The notes beneath the pieces were generated by a model. The model worked only from the letters and a program-made list of their open reading frames with translations. It searched no databases and had not been told where the DNA came from. Shown here piece after piece: positions 24,237 to 31,654 of a stretch of 31,654 nt of DNA. This stretch comes from an uncultured Lacibacter sp. GTDB taxonomy: Bacteria; Bacteroidota; Bacteroidia; Chitinophagales; Chitinophagaceae. The first letter of the stretch is position 1; every line of letters begins with the position of its first letter. The DNA lies in assembly GCF_946479605.1 (NCBI RefSeq), contig NZ_CAMLGT010000013.1, positions 1 through 31,654 of the forward strand. The letters run 5' to 3'. The position numbers were made by a program, and so were the translations under genes.

Positions 24237-25916
24237 ATGGCAAGCAAAAAGTACACCCTATTGTTAGGGGCCCTATGTTTTATTTTAACAAACCTCTCTG
24301 CTCAGAGCTACGATTGGAAAGACTCCTCTCTTATTCCTAAAAAATCACAGGCTCAGCACAACGAATTTTTACAGAATCAGCAACCTTTTCCAGCAAAACC
24401 ACGTAATCAGTGGGAAATTGGTTTAAGTGTTGGTAATGTTCTGGTAGCTGGCGACGTTACACCTGTTGTTCCTCAGATTGGTTGGGGCGCTCATGTACGT
24501 AAAGCTTTCGGTTATATTTTCTCTGCTCGTTTACAATACGCTGGTGGTATTGCTAAAGGTTTAAACTGGATTCCTGCATTTAACTATGCAAAAAACCCAG
24601 CTTGGGCCTCCAGCTATGTTGCTCCGGTTAATACACAATGGCCTAATGCTCCAATTCCCGGACAGATTCCCGGCCAGTTGTACCAGGTAAGCAGCGTTGA
24701 TCCTACTCAGGCTTATCCTTTCGGACCTGAACAAGGTGATGCAGTTTACTATAACTTCCGTACAGTATCTCATCAATTGTCTTTACAAGGTATTATTACC
24801 CTTAATAATATCCGCTTCCACAAGTCTAAAACAAACTTTATTATTTATGGTCTTGGTGGTCTTGGTGGTATGGTTTACGAAGCGAAAGTTGATGCGTTTG
24901 ATGCGAACGGTGGTACTTATGCTACACAGTTCCGTTCTATCTACAATCAATATGAAGTAGCGAATAAAAACAAGCGTAACATCCGTCGTGACCTCAAAGC
25001 AGCAATGGACAAAACATACGAATCAGTGGCTGATGGTCATCAGTTACGTCGTCCTAAATTGTTCGATATGACTTTCCGTCCAATGGTACAAGTGGGTGCT
25101 GGCGTTGCTTTCAAAGTAGGAAAGCGTTTCAGCATCGGTATCGAAGAAGTACTGACTGTTGTTAAAGATGACCTCCTTGATGGTCAACGTTGGCAAGAGC
25201 ATGCTTTTGGCGATGCTACTTTAACACGTGATTTCGACAACTGGCATTATACAAATATTAATTTTAACTACAGCCTCGGTTCTAAAGCTGTTGAGCCTCT
25301 CTGGTGGTTAAATCCATTGGATTATGCTTACAACGAGTTGAACGCCCCACGTCACATGAAACTTCCAAAACCAGTTTTGGATGATGCTGATGGCGATGGT
25401 GTAACTGATCAGTTCGATAACGAACCTAACACTCCTGCAGGTTGCCCTGTAGATACACATGGTGTTAGCCGTGATACTGATGGTGACGGTGTTCCTGATT
25501 GTAAGGATAAAGAACTGATCACTCCAACTCAGTGCCAGCCGGTAGATGCTGATGGTGTTGGTAAGTGCCCAGATCCTGAATGCTGCAAAAATCTTGCTGC
25601 TGCTCCTCCAGCTTGTAATCTGGTTGATCTTCCAAGCATCAACTTCGCTGGTAACTCAAGCAGCCTGAGCGCTGAAGGAAAAGCACTGGTTGGTAGCGTA
25701 GCATCTTCACTCCGTGGTAACCCAGAATGTAAATTGATTGTTTGCGGTAGCGCTGCTAAGAGCAAATCAGGTCAGGCATTAGGTCAAAAGCGTGTTGACG
25801 CTATCGTTAAATACCTCGTTGAAGTACAAGGTATCAGCGCTGACCGTGTGGTTGCTCAGTACGACTGCCACGAAGGTGATCCTTCTGTAGTTGAACTCCG
25901 TGCAGAAAAGAAATAA
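24237..25916 (+). CDS. OmpA-family outer-membrane protein with calcium-binding TSP3-like repeats
   Basis: The 559-residue protein has a signal peptide (KKYTLLLGALCFILTNLSAQS), a large N-terminal beta-rich region (about 60-370, likely a membrane barrel: WEIGLSVGNVLVAGDVTP at its start), thrombospondin type 3-like acidic repeats (about 385-450: DADGDGVTDQFDNEP, DTDGDGVPDCKD) and a C-terminal OmpA-like domain (about 465-559). That domain has INFAGNSSSLSAEGK and ALGQKRVDAIVKYLVEVQGI; the usual NxxLSxxRA peptidoglycan-contact segment reads QALGQKRVDA, so the Arg is kept but the Asn and Ser are not. Codon choice is visibly more uniform than in neighbours (GGT, CGT, GCT), and the promoter and terminator are both strong, so it is probably abundant. 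The first ATG in frame at 24156 precedes the promoter and is not used. Confidence 0.9.
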   Translation: MASKKYTLLLGALCFILTNLSAQSYDWKDSSLIPKKSQAQHNEFLQNQQPFPAKPRNQWEIGLSVGNVLVAGDVTPVVPQIGWGAHVRKAFGYIFSARLQYAGGIAKGLNWIPAFNYAKNPAWASSYVAPVNTQWPNAPIPGQIPGQLYQVSSVDPTQAYPFGPEQGDAVYYNFRTVSHQLSLQGIITLNNIRFHKSKTNFIIYGLGGLGGMVYEAKVDAFDANGGTYATQFRSIYNQYEVANKNKRNIRRDLKAAMDKTYESVADGHQLRRPKLFDMTFRPMVQVGAGVAFKVGKRFSIGIEEVLTVVKDDLLDGQRWQEHAFGDATLTRDFDNWHYTNINFNYSLGSKAVEPLWWLNPLDYAYNELNAPRHMKLPKPVLDDADGDGVTDQFDNEPNTPAGCPVDTHGVSRDTDGDGVPDCKDKELITPTQCQPVDADGVGKCPDPECCKNLAAAPPACNLVDLPSINFAGNSSSLSAEGKALVGSVASSLRGNPECKLIVCGSAAKSKSGQALGQKRVDAIVKYLVEVQGISADRVVAQYDCHEGDPSVVELRAEKK

Positions 25917-25940
25917 ACTGATATAGACTAATTGCTTACC

Positions 25941-25969
25941 AAAGCCCCTCGGTTTCCGGGGGGCTTTTT
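25941..25969 (+). terminator. Strong terminator of the OmpA-family gene
   Basis: A 12-bp stem (25941-25952 with 25956-25967, one G-T pair) around a 3-nt TTT loop, GC-rich at its centre and followed by T-rich sequence through 25973. It lies 25 bases after the stop codon. Confidence 0.9.
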
Positions 25970-26037
25970 CTTTAGGAAAAGATTAACCGCTATTTCCCTT
26001 TTCAGAAAAAGGATAGCCCTAATTTGGCTGAAAATCT

Positions 26038-26045
26038 TAACTTTG
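26038..26045 (+). promoter_or_regulatory. Probable -7 box of the bamD operon
   Basis: TAACTTTG is an exact TAnnTTTG match 9 bases before the bamD ATG. No TTG is found at the usual distance. A start near 26050 would give a leader of about five bases. It supports the ATG at 26055 over an upstream in-frame TTG. Confidence 0.45.
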
Positions 26046-26054
26046 CTGGCTTTT

Positions 26055-26885
26055 ATGAATTTGATTATCCGTTTTGTATTTTTCGTGGTTGTGCTTGGTT
26101 CTCTGGCAGGCTGTAATAAAAAGACTATTACCAAGATCCTGAAGAGTAAAGATGTTGAATATAAGCTTGGAATGGCAGAGCAGTACTATGCCAACAAGAA
26201 GTACAGCAAGGCGCAAATTATTTACGAAGACCTGTTTCCACTGTTAAGGAACGATCCAAGGTTTGAAGATCTTTATTATAAATACGCTTATTGCGGGTTT
26301 TATCAAAAGGATTACCTGAACGCTGAGAATCTTTTTAAAGGATTCCTGGAGGTATTTCCAAAAAGCCAGCGTGCTGCCGAAGTAGATTACATGCGTGCCT
26401 TTTGTTATTACAAACAATCGCCACGTGTAGAGTTAGATCAATCGGCGACACAAAAGGCAATTGGCTTTATGCAGGCTCACCTGAACAATTATCCTGCCTC
26501 AACAAAAGCGGAAGATGCTAAAAAGATTATTGACGAATGTTATGCAAAACTTGAGCTGAAAGAATATAAGAGTGCTGAGTTGTATTATAACGTAGCATCT
26601 TACAGGGCAGCGGCTATCACATTCACGAATTTGCTGAATAGCTATCCTGAATCGAAAAAAGCTGATGAATATAAGCTGATGATCATTAAGTCTTACTTTG
26701 AGTATGCTAAAATGAGCATTGAGGAAAAGCAAAAAGAACGGTACGAGAAAGTAGTGGAAGAATATTATGACTTTGTGGATCGCTTTCCAGAAAGTAAACT
26801 GTTGAAGGACGCAGAAAAATATTTTAATCAATCATCGAATAATTTAAAATCAAATAAAAATGAGCAGACTGATACGAAAAGTTAG
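26055..26885 (+). CDS. bamD: outer membrane protein assembly factor BamD
   Basis: The 276-residue lipoprotein belongs to the BAM complex that inserts beta-barrels into the outer membrane. The signal peptide ends in lipobox LAGC (Cys20), and five TPR-like helical pairs follow, seen as AEQYYANKKYSKAQIIYEDLF, YKYAYCGFYQKDYLNAENLF, KGFLEVFPKSQRAAEVDYM, and the later ITFTNLLNSYPESKKADEY and VDRFPESKLLKDAEKYF. The 'sYPeSk..deA' spacing is typical of BamD/YfiO. The ATG at 26055 is preferred because it begins the lipoprotein signal and lies just after a -7 box; an upstream TTG at 25932 would lie inside the preceding terminator region. It heads the operon and overlaps the next gene by 26 bases. Confidence 0.93.
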   Translation: MNLIIRFVFFVVVLGSLAGCNKKTITKILKSKDVEYKLGMAEQYYANKKYSKAQIIYEDLFPLLRNDPRFEDLYYKYAYCGFYQKDYLNAENLFKGFLEVFPKSQRAAEVDYMRAFCYYKQSPRVELDQSATQKAIGFMQAHLNNYPASTKAEDAKKIIDECYAKLELKEYKSAELYYNVASYRAAAITFTNLLNSYPESKKADEYKLMIIKSYFEYAKMSIEEKQKERYEKVVEEYYDFVDRFPESKLLKDAEKYFNQSSNNLKSNKNEQTDTKS

Positions 26886-27201
26886 CGCCAACACCAGCAA
26901 TGTTGTTGAAACCAAAAACGTGGCTGACTTGAAGGCTAAAACAGGTAATTTGTACGAATCAATTGCTGTTATTGCCAAACGTGCCAACCAGATCAACATC
27001 TCTTTGAAAGAAGAGTTACATAACAAACTGGAGGAGTTTGCCAGCCACACAGATAGCCTTGAAGAAATTCATGAAAATAAAGAGCAAATCGAAATTTCGA
27101 AAGCTTACGAAAGAATGCCAAACCCGGCGTTGTTAGCAACACAGGAGTTTGTTGATGATAAAGTGTATCATCGCAGAGCGGAAAACGATTTGTTTTCTTA
27201 A
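26860..27201 (+). CDS. rpoZ: DNA-directed RNA polymerase omega subunit-like protein
   Basis: A 113-residue protein matching the Bacteroidota omega/RpoZ relative: TGNLYESIAVIAKRANQI (about 28-45) is the omega/Rpb6 core (N-x-Y-E/x-I..A.RA.QI), followed by LKEELHNKLEEFASH, then EQIEISKAYERMPNPALLAT. It is longer than E. coli omega (91 residues), as is usual in this phylum, where the protein sits between bamD and coaBC. Omega helps RpoB' fold and assemble. Its ATG lies inside the bamD 3' end (26-base overlap), so the two are translated from the same message. A strong terminator follows at 27225. Confidence 0.9.
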   Translation: MSRLIRKVSANTSNVVETKNVADLKAKTGNLYESIAVIAKRANQINISLKEELHNKLEEFASHTDSLEEIHENKEQIEISKAYERMPNPALLATQEFVDDKVYHRRAENDLFS

Positions 27202-27224
27202 GAGTTTCGAATTAATATCATTCA

Positions 27225-27262
27225 AATGGCGGCTTTACTAAGGCCGCCATTGCTGTTTTTTT
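27225..27262 (+). terminator. Terminator after the omega gene
   Basis: AATGGCGGC (27225-27233) pairs perfectly with GCCGCCATT (27243-27251) around a 9-nt loop, followed by GCTG and seven T residues (27256-27262). It separates bamD-rpoZ from coaBC, although read-through is possible. Confidence 0.85.
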
Positions 27263-27293
27263 ATTGAATATTTTACTCTATTTTCATTTGCAG

Positions 27294-28493
27294 ATGAGTT
27301 TACAAGGAAAAAAAATTGTTTTAGGAATTACCGGCAGTATAGCTGCATACAAATCAATTTTACTTGTGCGTTTGCTGGTAAAAGAAGGTGCAGAGGTAAA
27401 AGTGATCATGACGCCTTCTGCTAAAGATTTTGTATCACCTTTAGTCCTTTCTACTTTATCGAAGAACAATGTTGTTATCGACTTGTTTGATGAAAACAGC
27501 TGGGCCAACCATGTAGAGCTTGGCCGGTGGGCTGATCTGATGTTGATTGCTCCAGTAAGCTGCAATACATTGGCAAAAATGGCAAACGGGTTATGCGATA
27601 ATCTTTTGCTGGCTGTTTACCTGTCTGCAATATGCCCTGTTATGATTGCTCCTGCAATGGATGAAGATATGTGGAAACATCCGGCAACAAAGCGGAATAT
27701 ACAGTTGCTTCAATCTTATGCCAATAAACTCATTCCGGTTGAAGCAGGAGAATTAGCAAGCGGGTTAATTGGAGAAGGCAGGATGGCAGAACCTGAGAGC
27801 ATTTTGCAAACTGTACACACTTTTTTTTTGAGCAGCAGTGATTTTAATAACAAGCAGGTATTGATAACTGCAGGCCCCACTTACGAGGCAATTGACCCGG
27901 TGAGGTTTATTGGCAATCATTCAAGTGGAAAAATGGGAATTGCCCTTGCTGAAGAGCTTGCAAGCCGTGGTGCAGATGTAACACTTGTTTTAGGTCCGTC
28001 GCAGCAGCAGGTAACTAATCATTCAATAAAACTGATCAGGGTGCAAAGCGCTGCTGAAATGTATGAACACAGCATGAACATCTTTCCTGGTTGTCAACTG
28101 GCTATCATGTCCGCAGCGGTTGCTGATTATACTCCTGTAGAACCTTCAAATGAAAAAATAAAAAAACAGGAAGGCGCTATCCAGATCGAATTAAAAAAAA
28201 CAAAGGATATCTTGGCTTCATTGGGGCAGGTGAAAAAAGCAGACCAATGGTTGGTTGGGTTTGCACTGGAAACAACAAATGAAAAGGAATACGCCATCGG
28301 AAAATTAAAGTCGAAGAATGCCGACATGATTGTACTGAATTCATTAAACGATAAAGGCGCTGGCTTTGGAGGCGATACAAATAAAATCACCATCTTCGAT
28401 AAGAACCAACAGGAATATTCGTTTACGGTAAAGAGTAAACGTGAAGTAGCGAAGGACATCGTGGATACAATTAAAAACCTGATGCATGCGTAA
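27294..28493 (+). CDS. coaBC: bifunctional phosphopantothenoylcysteine decarboxylase / phosphopantothenate-cysteine ligase
   Basis: The 399-residue CoaBC carries two steps of coenzyme A synthesis. The CoaC flavoprotein domain (about 1-180) has GITGSIAAYKS, catalytic His73 in NHVELGRWAD, PVSCNT in place of PASANT, PAMDEDMW (120-127) and ASGLIGEGRM. The CoaB ligase domain (about 190-399) has ITAGPTYEAIDPVRFIGNHSSGKMG, the AAVADYTP motif and EKIKK. Compared with E. coli Dfp, the Asn of PAMN is Asp123 and the proton-donating Cys158 position is Ser156 (see findings); this may be normal for the phylum. The ATG at 27294 is chosen over an upstream TTG at 27264 because it directly precedes the first strand. 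It overlaps the DUF4835 gene by 8 bases. Confidence 0.95.
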   Translation: MSLQGKKIVLGITGSIAAYKSILLVRLLVKEGAEVKVIMTPSAKDFVSPLVLSTLSKNNVVIDLFDENSWANHVELGRWADLMLIAPVSCNTLAKMANGLCDNLLLAVYLSAICPVMIAPAMDEDMWKHPATKRNIQLLQSYANKLIPVEAGELASGLIGEGRMAEPESILQTVHTFFLSSSDFNNKQVLITAGPTYEAIDPVRFIGNHSSGKMGIALAEELASRGADVTLVLGPSQQQVTNHSIKLIRVQSAAEMYEHSMNIFPGCQLAIMSAAVADYTPVEPSNEKIKKQEGAIQIELKKTKDILASLGQVKKADQWLVGFALETTNEKEYAIGKLKSKNADMIVLNSLNDKGAGFGGDTNKITIFDKNQQEYSFTVKSKREVAKDIVDTIKNLMHA

Positions 28494-29406
28494 TAGTCTT
28501 CTTCTTATTTGTATTTGCATGGTGGCGTTGAATTCAACAGCACAGGAGTTGAATGCAAGAGTACGTGTAATTGATAACCAGATACCAACTACTGTTGACA
28601 GGAAAATGTTCCGTACGCTTGAAGCTTCATTAACCGCTTTTCTTAATAATCGCCGTTGGTCAGCAGATAATTTTAAGCAAAACGAAAAGATAAACTGCCA
28701 GTTTCTGATTAACCTTGAAAGCATGCCTGAACAAAATATTTTTTCAGCAAGCATTACCATACAGGCTGCACGCCCGGTATATTCAACTTCCTATGTGTCG
28801 CCTATCATCAACTTCAAGGATCCCAATTTCGATTTTAAATACATCGAATCGCAACCAATGGAGTTTAATGAAAACAGGGTGTCTGGTTCAGATCCTTTGG
28901 TTTCAAACCTTACAGCAGTAATGGCTTATTATGCTTATTTAATCGTTGGGTTTGATTATGCATCTTTTTCATTAAAGGGCGGCAATCCATATTTTCAGAA
29001 AGCGCTTAACATTGTGAATAATGCGCCTGATGGCAGTAAAATTTCAGGATGGAAATCGTTTGAGAATAATAACAGAAACAGGTATTGGCTCACAGAAAAT
29101 CTGATCAATAACAGATACACCATCATTCATGATGTGTATTACAACTATTACAGAAAGGGACTTGATTATTTATATGAAAATGAAACAGGTGCCCGTACCG
29201 AAGTTACCAATGCATTGGTCTATCTTGACAACCTGAACAGGGAAACACCCAACCTGATGATCGTACAGTTTTTTATGCTGGGCAAAGCAGATGAGCTCAT
29301 CAATTTGTTCAAAAAAGCCCCTCCGCAGGAGAAAACAAAAATGGTTGAAATATTAAGCCGTCTTGATGTAACCAATTCAAATAAATATAAGCAGGAAATA
29401 CGATGA
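28486..29406 (+). CDS. DUF4835 family secreted protein
   Basis: A 306-residue protein with a signal peptide (RNSLLLICICMVALNSTAQ). The mature part opens ELNARVRVIDNQIPTTVDRKMFRTLEASLTAFLNNRRWS, a pattern of the DUF4835 family found almost only in Bacteroidota. Further marks are INCQFLINLES, YSTSYVSPIINFKDPNF and NLTAVMAYYAYLIVGFDYASFSLKGG. Function is unknown; the fixed position after coaBC in this phylum is the only hint, and secretion suggests an envelope job. Its start overlaps the end of coaBC by 8 bases and its stop overlaps the next start by 4 (ATGA), so translation is coupled throughout. Confidence 0.85.
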   Translation: MRNSLLLICICMVALNSTAQELNARVRVIDNQIPTTVDRKMFRTLEASLTAFLNNRRWSADNFKQNEKINCQFLINLESMPEQNIFSASITIQAARPVYSTSYVSPIINFKDPNFDFKYIESQPMEFNENRVSGSDPLVSNLTAVMAYYAYLIVGFDYASFSLKGGNPYFQKALNIVNNAPDGSKISGWKSFENNNRNRYWLTENLINNRYTIIHDVYYNYYRKGLDYLYENETGARTEVTNALVYLDNLNRETPNLMIVQFFMLGKADELINLFKKAPPQEKTKMVEILSRLDVTNSNKYKQEIR

Positions 29407-29810
29407 GAAATGTTTTTGTGATGATGCTGATCTTTGTTGTTTCTGCTTGTTCTAATGGCAAAACAGTGCCCGGCCATGTGCTTAAGCCAGAGAAATTTCA
29501 GAAAATACTTACTGATGTTTTTCTTGCTGATGCATTGAGTACTGAACGTTCCTTTAAAGACACTGCACTCAAAATAAAAGATGCGAATGCGGCGTACTTC
29601 CTGAAGATATTTGAACAGTATGGCGTAACAAAAAATGAGTTCATGCGGAGTTATAATTATTATTTAAGCAGGCCGGATCTTTTACGACCCATTACAGACT
29701 CAATATCTGCAGTGCTTGAAAGAGAGAATACCAAAATAACAACTGATACCGTTAAACCAAAGCAAGATGGTAATAACAGCCCAAAAGCTAGAATCGGAAA
29801 TGGGAATTAA
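29403..29810 (+). CDS. DUF4296 family lipoprotein
   Basis: A 135-residue small lipoprotein: the signal VFVMMLIFVVSAC ends with a lipobox VSAC (Cys16). The mature protein reads VLKPEKFQKILTDVFLADAL, then AAYFLKIFEQYGVTKNEFMRSYNYYLSRPD, the helical pattern of DUF4296 in which a tyrosine- and arginine-bearing helix follows 'yGvt...F..S..YY'. Function unknown. The last 25 residues are polar and likely disordered. The gene overlaps its neighbours on both sides, at the start by 4 bases and at the end by 44 or 11 bases depending on the start of the next gene. Confidence 0.82.
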   Translation: MRNVFVMMLIFVVSACSNGKTVPGHVLKPEKFQKILTDVFLADALSTERSFKDTALKIKDANAAYFLKIFEQYGVTKNEFMRSYNYYLSRPDLLRPITDSISAVLERENTKITTDTVKPKQDGNNSPKARIGNGN

Positions 29811-30510
29811 TAGTGAGATTGCTCGCTATTTTGCTAATGAACGAAAGGTGCCCGCCAATAATGCTTACTGGAAGGATAAACGTATTTACATTTCACGTGG
29901 CTTTGGTTTCCAGGCAATTCCTTTTTTATTTGATCTTGTTCATAAGTGTGGCGTGCCACTTGATGTATTACTGAATGATGAGCATGTAACACTCATGGAG
30001 CAAGGGTTCCATCAGGTGGGCAGGTTTGAAAAGAACGAAATTGATTTCGAAGAGTTTTTAACTTCCTGCAAGTTGTTACTTAAGGATAGAGTGAAACAAC
30101 CTCATCTTGCTGCAGATCTTTTTGCTTTGTTTTCAGGCAAGGCAACTTCCTTTTTTGAATTTGAAACTGAGCATAAGGCATTAGCCCGTTCAGACAGTTT
30201 TCTTTTTACATTGGTCGATCTTGAACTTACCGATGAATGGGTAAGCAATTTTTTACCACTTTGGTACGCACTTGCCAGGCCAATATTATTGCTCGACGAT
30301 TTTAAAGACCTTGAAGAAGACAGACGTAACGGTGAGGAAAATATGATTATTGAGCTTGGCGACAATGCTGAAGCTGTAAAACAGGCGTATGATTTCGGTA
30401 TGGAGGACCTTAAACGATTAAGTGTAATAAATCCTAAGCTGGCGAAATATATTGAAAGTTTCTTTCTGAAATCACTTTCAGAGGAGCATATCCGCTCAAT
30501 GCTGGCTTAA
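29767..30510 (+). CDS. unrecognised, mostly helical cytoplasmic protein with a DDFKDLEED motif
   Basis: I do not recognise this 247-residue protein. It has no signal peptide or membrane helix. It begins with an Ala/Glu-rich helix, then a region rich in Phe and Leu, and at about 177-188 (following ARPILLLDD) carries DDFKDLEEDRRNGEEN, an acidic cluster with the spacing seen in class I isoprenoid synthase metal sites (D-D-x-x-D). The helices before it and the 'LDDFKDL' context make a remote relation to that all-helical superfamily possible, but the usual second motif is not evident. The start is uncertain: ATG 29767 (44-base overlap with the DUF4296 gene) or ATG 29800 (11-base overlap, 236 residues). 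In many related genomes recN follows DUF4296; here this gene takes its place. It ends on a TTAA shared with the convergent response regulator. Confidence 0.75.
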   Translation: MVITAQKLESEMGINSEIARYFANERKVPANNAYWKDKRIYISRGFGFQAIPFLFDLVHKCGVPLDVLLNDEHVTLMEQGFHQVGRFEKNEIDFEEFLTSCKLLLKDRVKQPHLAADLFALFSGKATSFFEFETEHKALARSDSFLFTLVDLELTDEWVSNFLPLWYALARPILLLDDFKDLEEDRRNGEENMIIELGDNAEAVKQAYDFGMEDLKRLSVINPKLAKYIESFFLKSLSEEHIRSMLA

Positions 30511-31157
30511 TCGATCAGTGAATTTTTCATTGCAAAAAATACAAGCCCAACGGAGTTTTTAACACCAAAGCGTTCCATCAGCCTGTCTTTAATTGCTTCT
30601 ACAGTTCTTGCGCTGATCTCCATTTCTTTCGCAATTTCCTGAGCAGTATATTCCATGCACAGCAGACGTATAACCTGTTTTTCTTTGTCTGAGATCTGTA
30701 TTTCGCTGTTTAATGTGGGGATCGCCTTTACCTTATTGTGCGATTTTTTAAGCAGGATCCTGTTCACAAAATTGTTGAGATAGTATCCTTTTGTATATAC
30801 TTCAATAATTGCTTTTCTGATTTCAGCTGGGTCAGAGCTTTTTAGCAGATAGCCGTTTGCTCCATTTTCCATAAGATGGGTTACAAAGCGCTCATCTTCG
30901 TACATTGTTAATACAAGTACATGAATATTGGGGTATAGTTTATTTACGGCCTTGGTGGTTTCTATTCCATCTTTGCCGGGCATACGTAAATCCATAAGTA
31001 TAACATCCGGATCAGCTTCTGCCAGTCCAGCCAACAATTCCTCACCATTTTCAGCTTCAAGAACGAAACTGATATTCGTGTACGTACGAAGTGAAAGGAT
31101 TACCCCTTTCCGGAAAATTTGATGATCGTCTGCTATTGCAACTTTAATCGTACTCAT
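30507..31157 (-). CDS. NarL/LuxR-family response regulator
   Basis: A 216-residue two-domain regulator. The receiver domain (1-120) has the acidic pair in IADDHQ (Asp10-Asp11), phospho-acceptor Asp56 in ILMDLRMPG, the conserved Thr in VLVLTMYED and Lys106 in NGYLLKSSD. The LuxR-type helix-turn-helix (about 150-212) reads SDKEKQVIRLLCMEYTAQEIAKEMEISARTVEAIKDRLMERFGVKN, complete. It is preceded by a histidine kinase gene on the same strand, with 36 bases between them, so the two form a two-component system. Target genes are not visible. The stop codon is shared palindromically with the gene on the other strand. Confidence 0.95.
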   Translation of the reverse strand: MSTIKVAIADDHQIFRKGVILSLRTYTNISFVLEAENGEELLAGLAEADPDVILMDLRMPGKDGIETTKAVNKLYPNIHVLVLTMYEDERFVTHLMENGANGYLLKSSDPAEIRKAIIEVYTKGYYLNNFVNRILLKKSHNKVKAIPTLNSEIQISDKEKQVIRLLCMEYTAQEIAKEMEISARTVEAIKDRLMERFGVKNSVGLVFFAMKNSLID

Positions 31158-31193
31158 AAGATCAAGGATCTGTAAAGTTAGTGTTTTGCCCTG

Positions 31194-31654
31194 TTATAAC
31201 ATTGCATCAATTGGTATCTCAATAGTAACCTTATAGTATGTGTTTGAGGGGTCTTTTTCGAACAGAATTTTAGAGTTCAATATTTTTACCCTGCTGTAAA
31301 TGTTTTTTAATCCCATTCCTGCCGGGGTATCTCTCAGCTTTTCATACTCGGTTTGTGTAAGCCCTTCACCATCGTGATGCATGCGTATGTAAATATACTG
31401 ATCAGTTTTGTTTTGAGTGAGATGAATAAAACTTGAATGGCTGTGCTTAATGGTATTGTTTACTAACTCCTGCAGCACACGGAAGATAGATAACTCATAT
31501 TCAAGTTTCAATCGTCGTTTATAGTCATGGAAACGGGCACTCGCACTTATAGAACCACTTCCGTTGATCTTCTGAAACATATCGTTAACCGCACTTTCAA
31601 GCCCGAAGTTTTTTAACGTAGGCGGAATAAGGCTGTGCGACATATTTCTGATCA
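31194..31654 (-). CDS. sensor histidine kinase, C-terminal part (5' end outside window)
   Basis: The frame runs off the right edge of the window; the ATG at 31641-31643 lies in the middle of the dimerisation domain and is not the start. Visible are the end of a HisKA_3-type helix (IRNMSHSLIPPTLKNFGLE, matching NarX-like kinases 'HxLxPxxLxxxGL') and the HATPase_c domain: N-box VLQELVNNTIKHS, G1 box MHHDGEGL and G2 box GMGLKNIYSRVKIL. The phospho-accepting histidine and any sensor domain lie outside. It precedes the NarL-type response regulator and is its likely partner. Confidence 0.9.
   Translation of the reverse strand, partial: IRNMSHSLIPPTLKNFGLESAVNDMFQKINGSGSISASARFHDYKRRLKLEYELSIFRVLQELVNNTIKHSHSSFIHLTQNKTDQYIYIRMHHDGEGLTQTEYEKLRDTPAGMGLKNIYSRVKILNSKILFEKDPSNTYYKVTIEIPIDAML

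Overview
The window looks like chromosomal DNA of a Bacteroidota bacterium, most likely the Chitinophagaceae/Sphingobacteriia side. This rests on several signs: Bacteroidota-type promoters (TTG, 19-21 nt, TAnnTTTG) ahead of several genes, a very large secreted protein with a C-terminal type IX secretion sorting domain, the phylum-specific order bamD - omega-like subunit - coaBC - DUF4835 - DUF4296, twin DUF1080/Gfo-Idh-MocA secreted proteins, and weak or absent Shine-Dalgarno sequences. I see no phage, insertion sequence, CRISPR array, tRNA or rRNA. No gene-free stretch exceeds about 260 bases.

Layout. (1) 1-3876, + strand: the tail of a probable B12/radical-SAM protein, a serine-palmitoyltransferase-like PLP enzyme, a FemAB/GNAT-fold acyltransferase and a short-chain dehydrogenase resembling 3-ketodihydrosphingosine reductase. 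This reads as a sphingoid or sulfonolipid base and N-acylation cassette, and is the most interesting part of the window. (2) 4003-7948: an ApbE flavin transferase, then a secreted two-domain DUF1080 protein facing a Tat-exported Gfo/Idh/MocA oxidoreductase across a near-perfect bidirectional terminator; together these suggest 3-keto-glycoside metabolism. (3) 8173-11848: an MFS exporter, then a DPM-like GT2 convergent with a GT39 membrane glycosyltransferase (polyprenyl-phosphate sugar donor plus its user). (4) 11908-14414, - strand: an aldo/keto reductase translationally coupled to a lipoprotein L,D-transpeptidase. (5) 14487-15642, - strand: the rpsF-rpsR-rplI ribosomal operon with a clear promoter and a structured leader. 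(6) 15901-20544, - strand: a 1547-residue type IX-secreted extracellular nuclease. (7) 20674-24049, - strand: polyprenyl diphosphate synthase, recJ and a methyltransferase packed end to end. (8) 24237-25916: a strongly expressed-looking OmpA-family protein with a near-ideal promoter and terminator. (9) 26055-30510, + strand: bamD, an omega-like RNA polymerase subunit, coaBC, DUF4835, DUF4296 and an unrecognised protein, with overlapping genes. (10) 30507-31654, - strand: a NarL-type response regulator and the C-terminal part of its histidine kinase, cut by the window edge.

Most of the window is housekeeping and envelope biogenesis: lipid synthesis, glycosylation, peptidoglycan cross-linking, outer-membrane assembly and type IX export. 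The best candidates for something under-described are the lipid cassette at the left edge, the structured rpsF leader, the CoaBC active-site substitutions and the unrecognised helical protein at 29767-30510. All function calls come from reading the sequence and from family knowledge; no database search was run.
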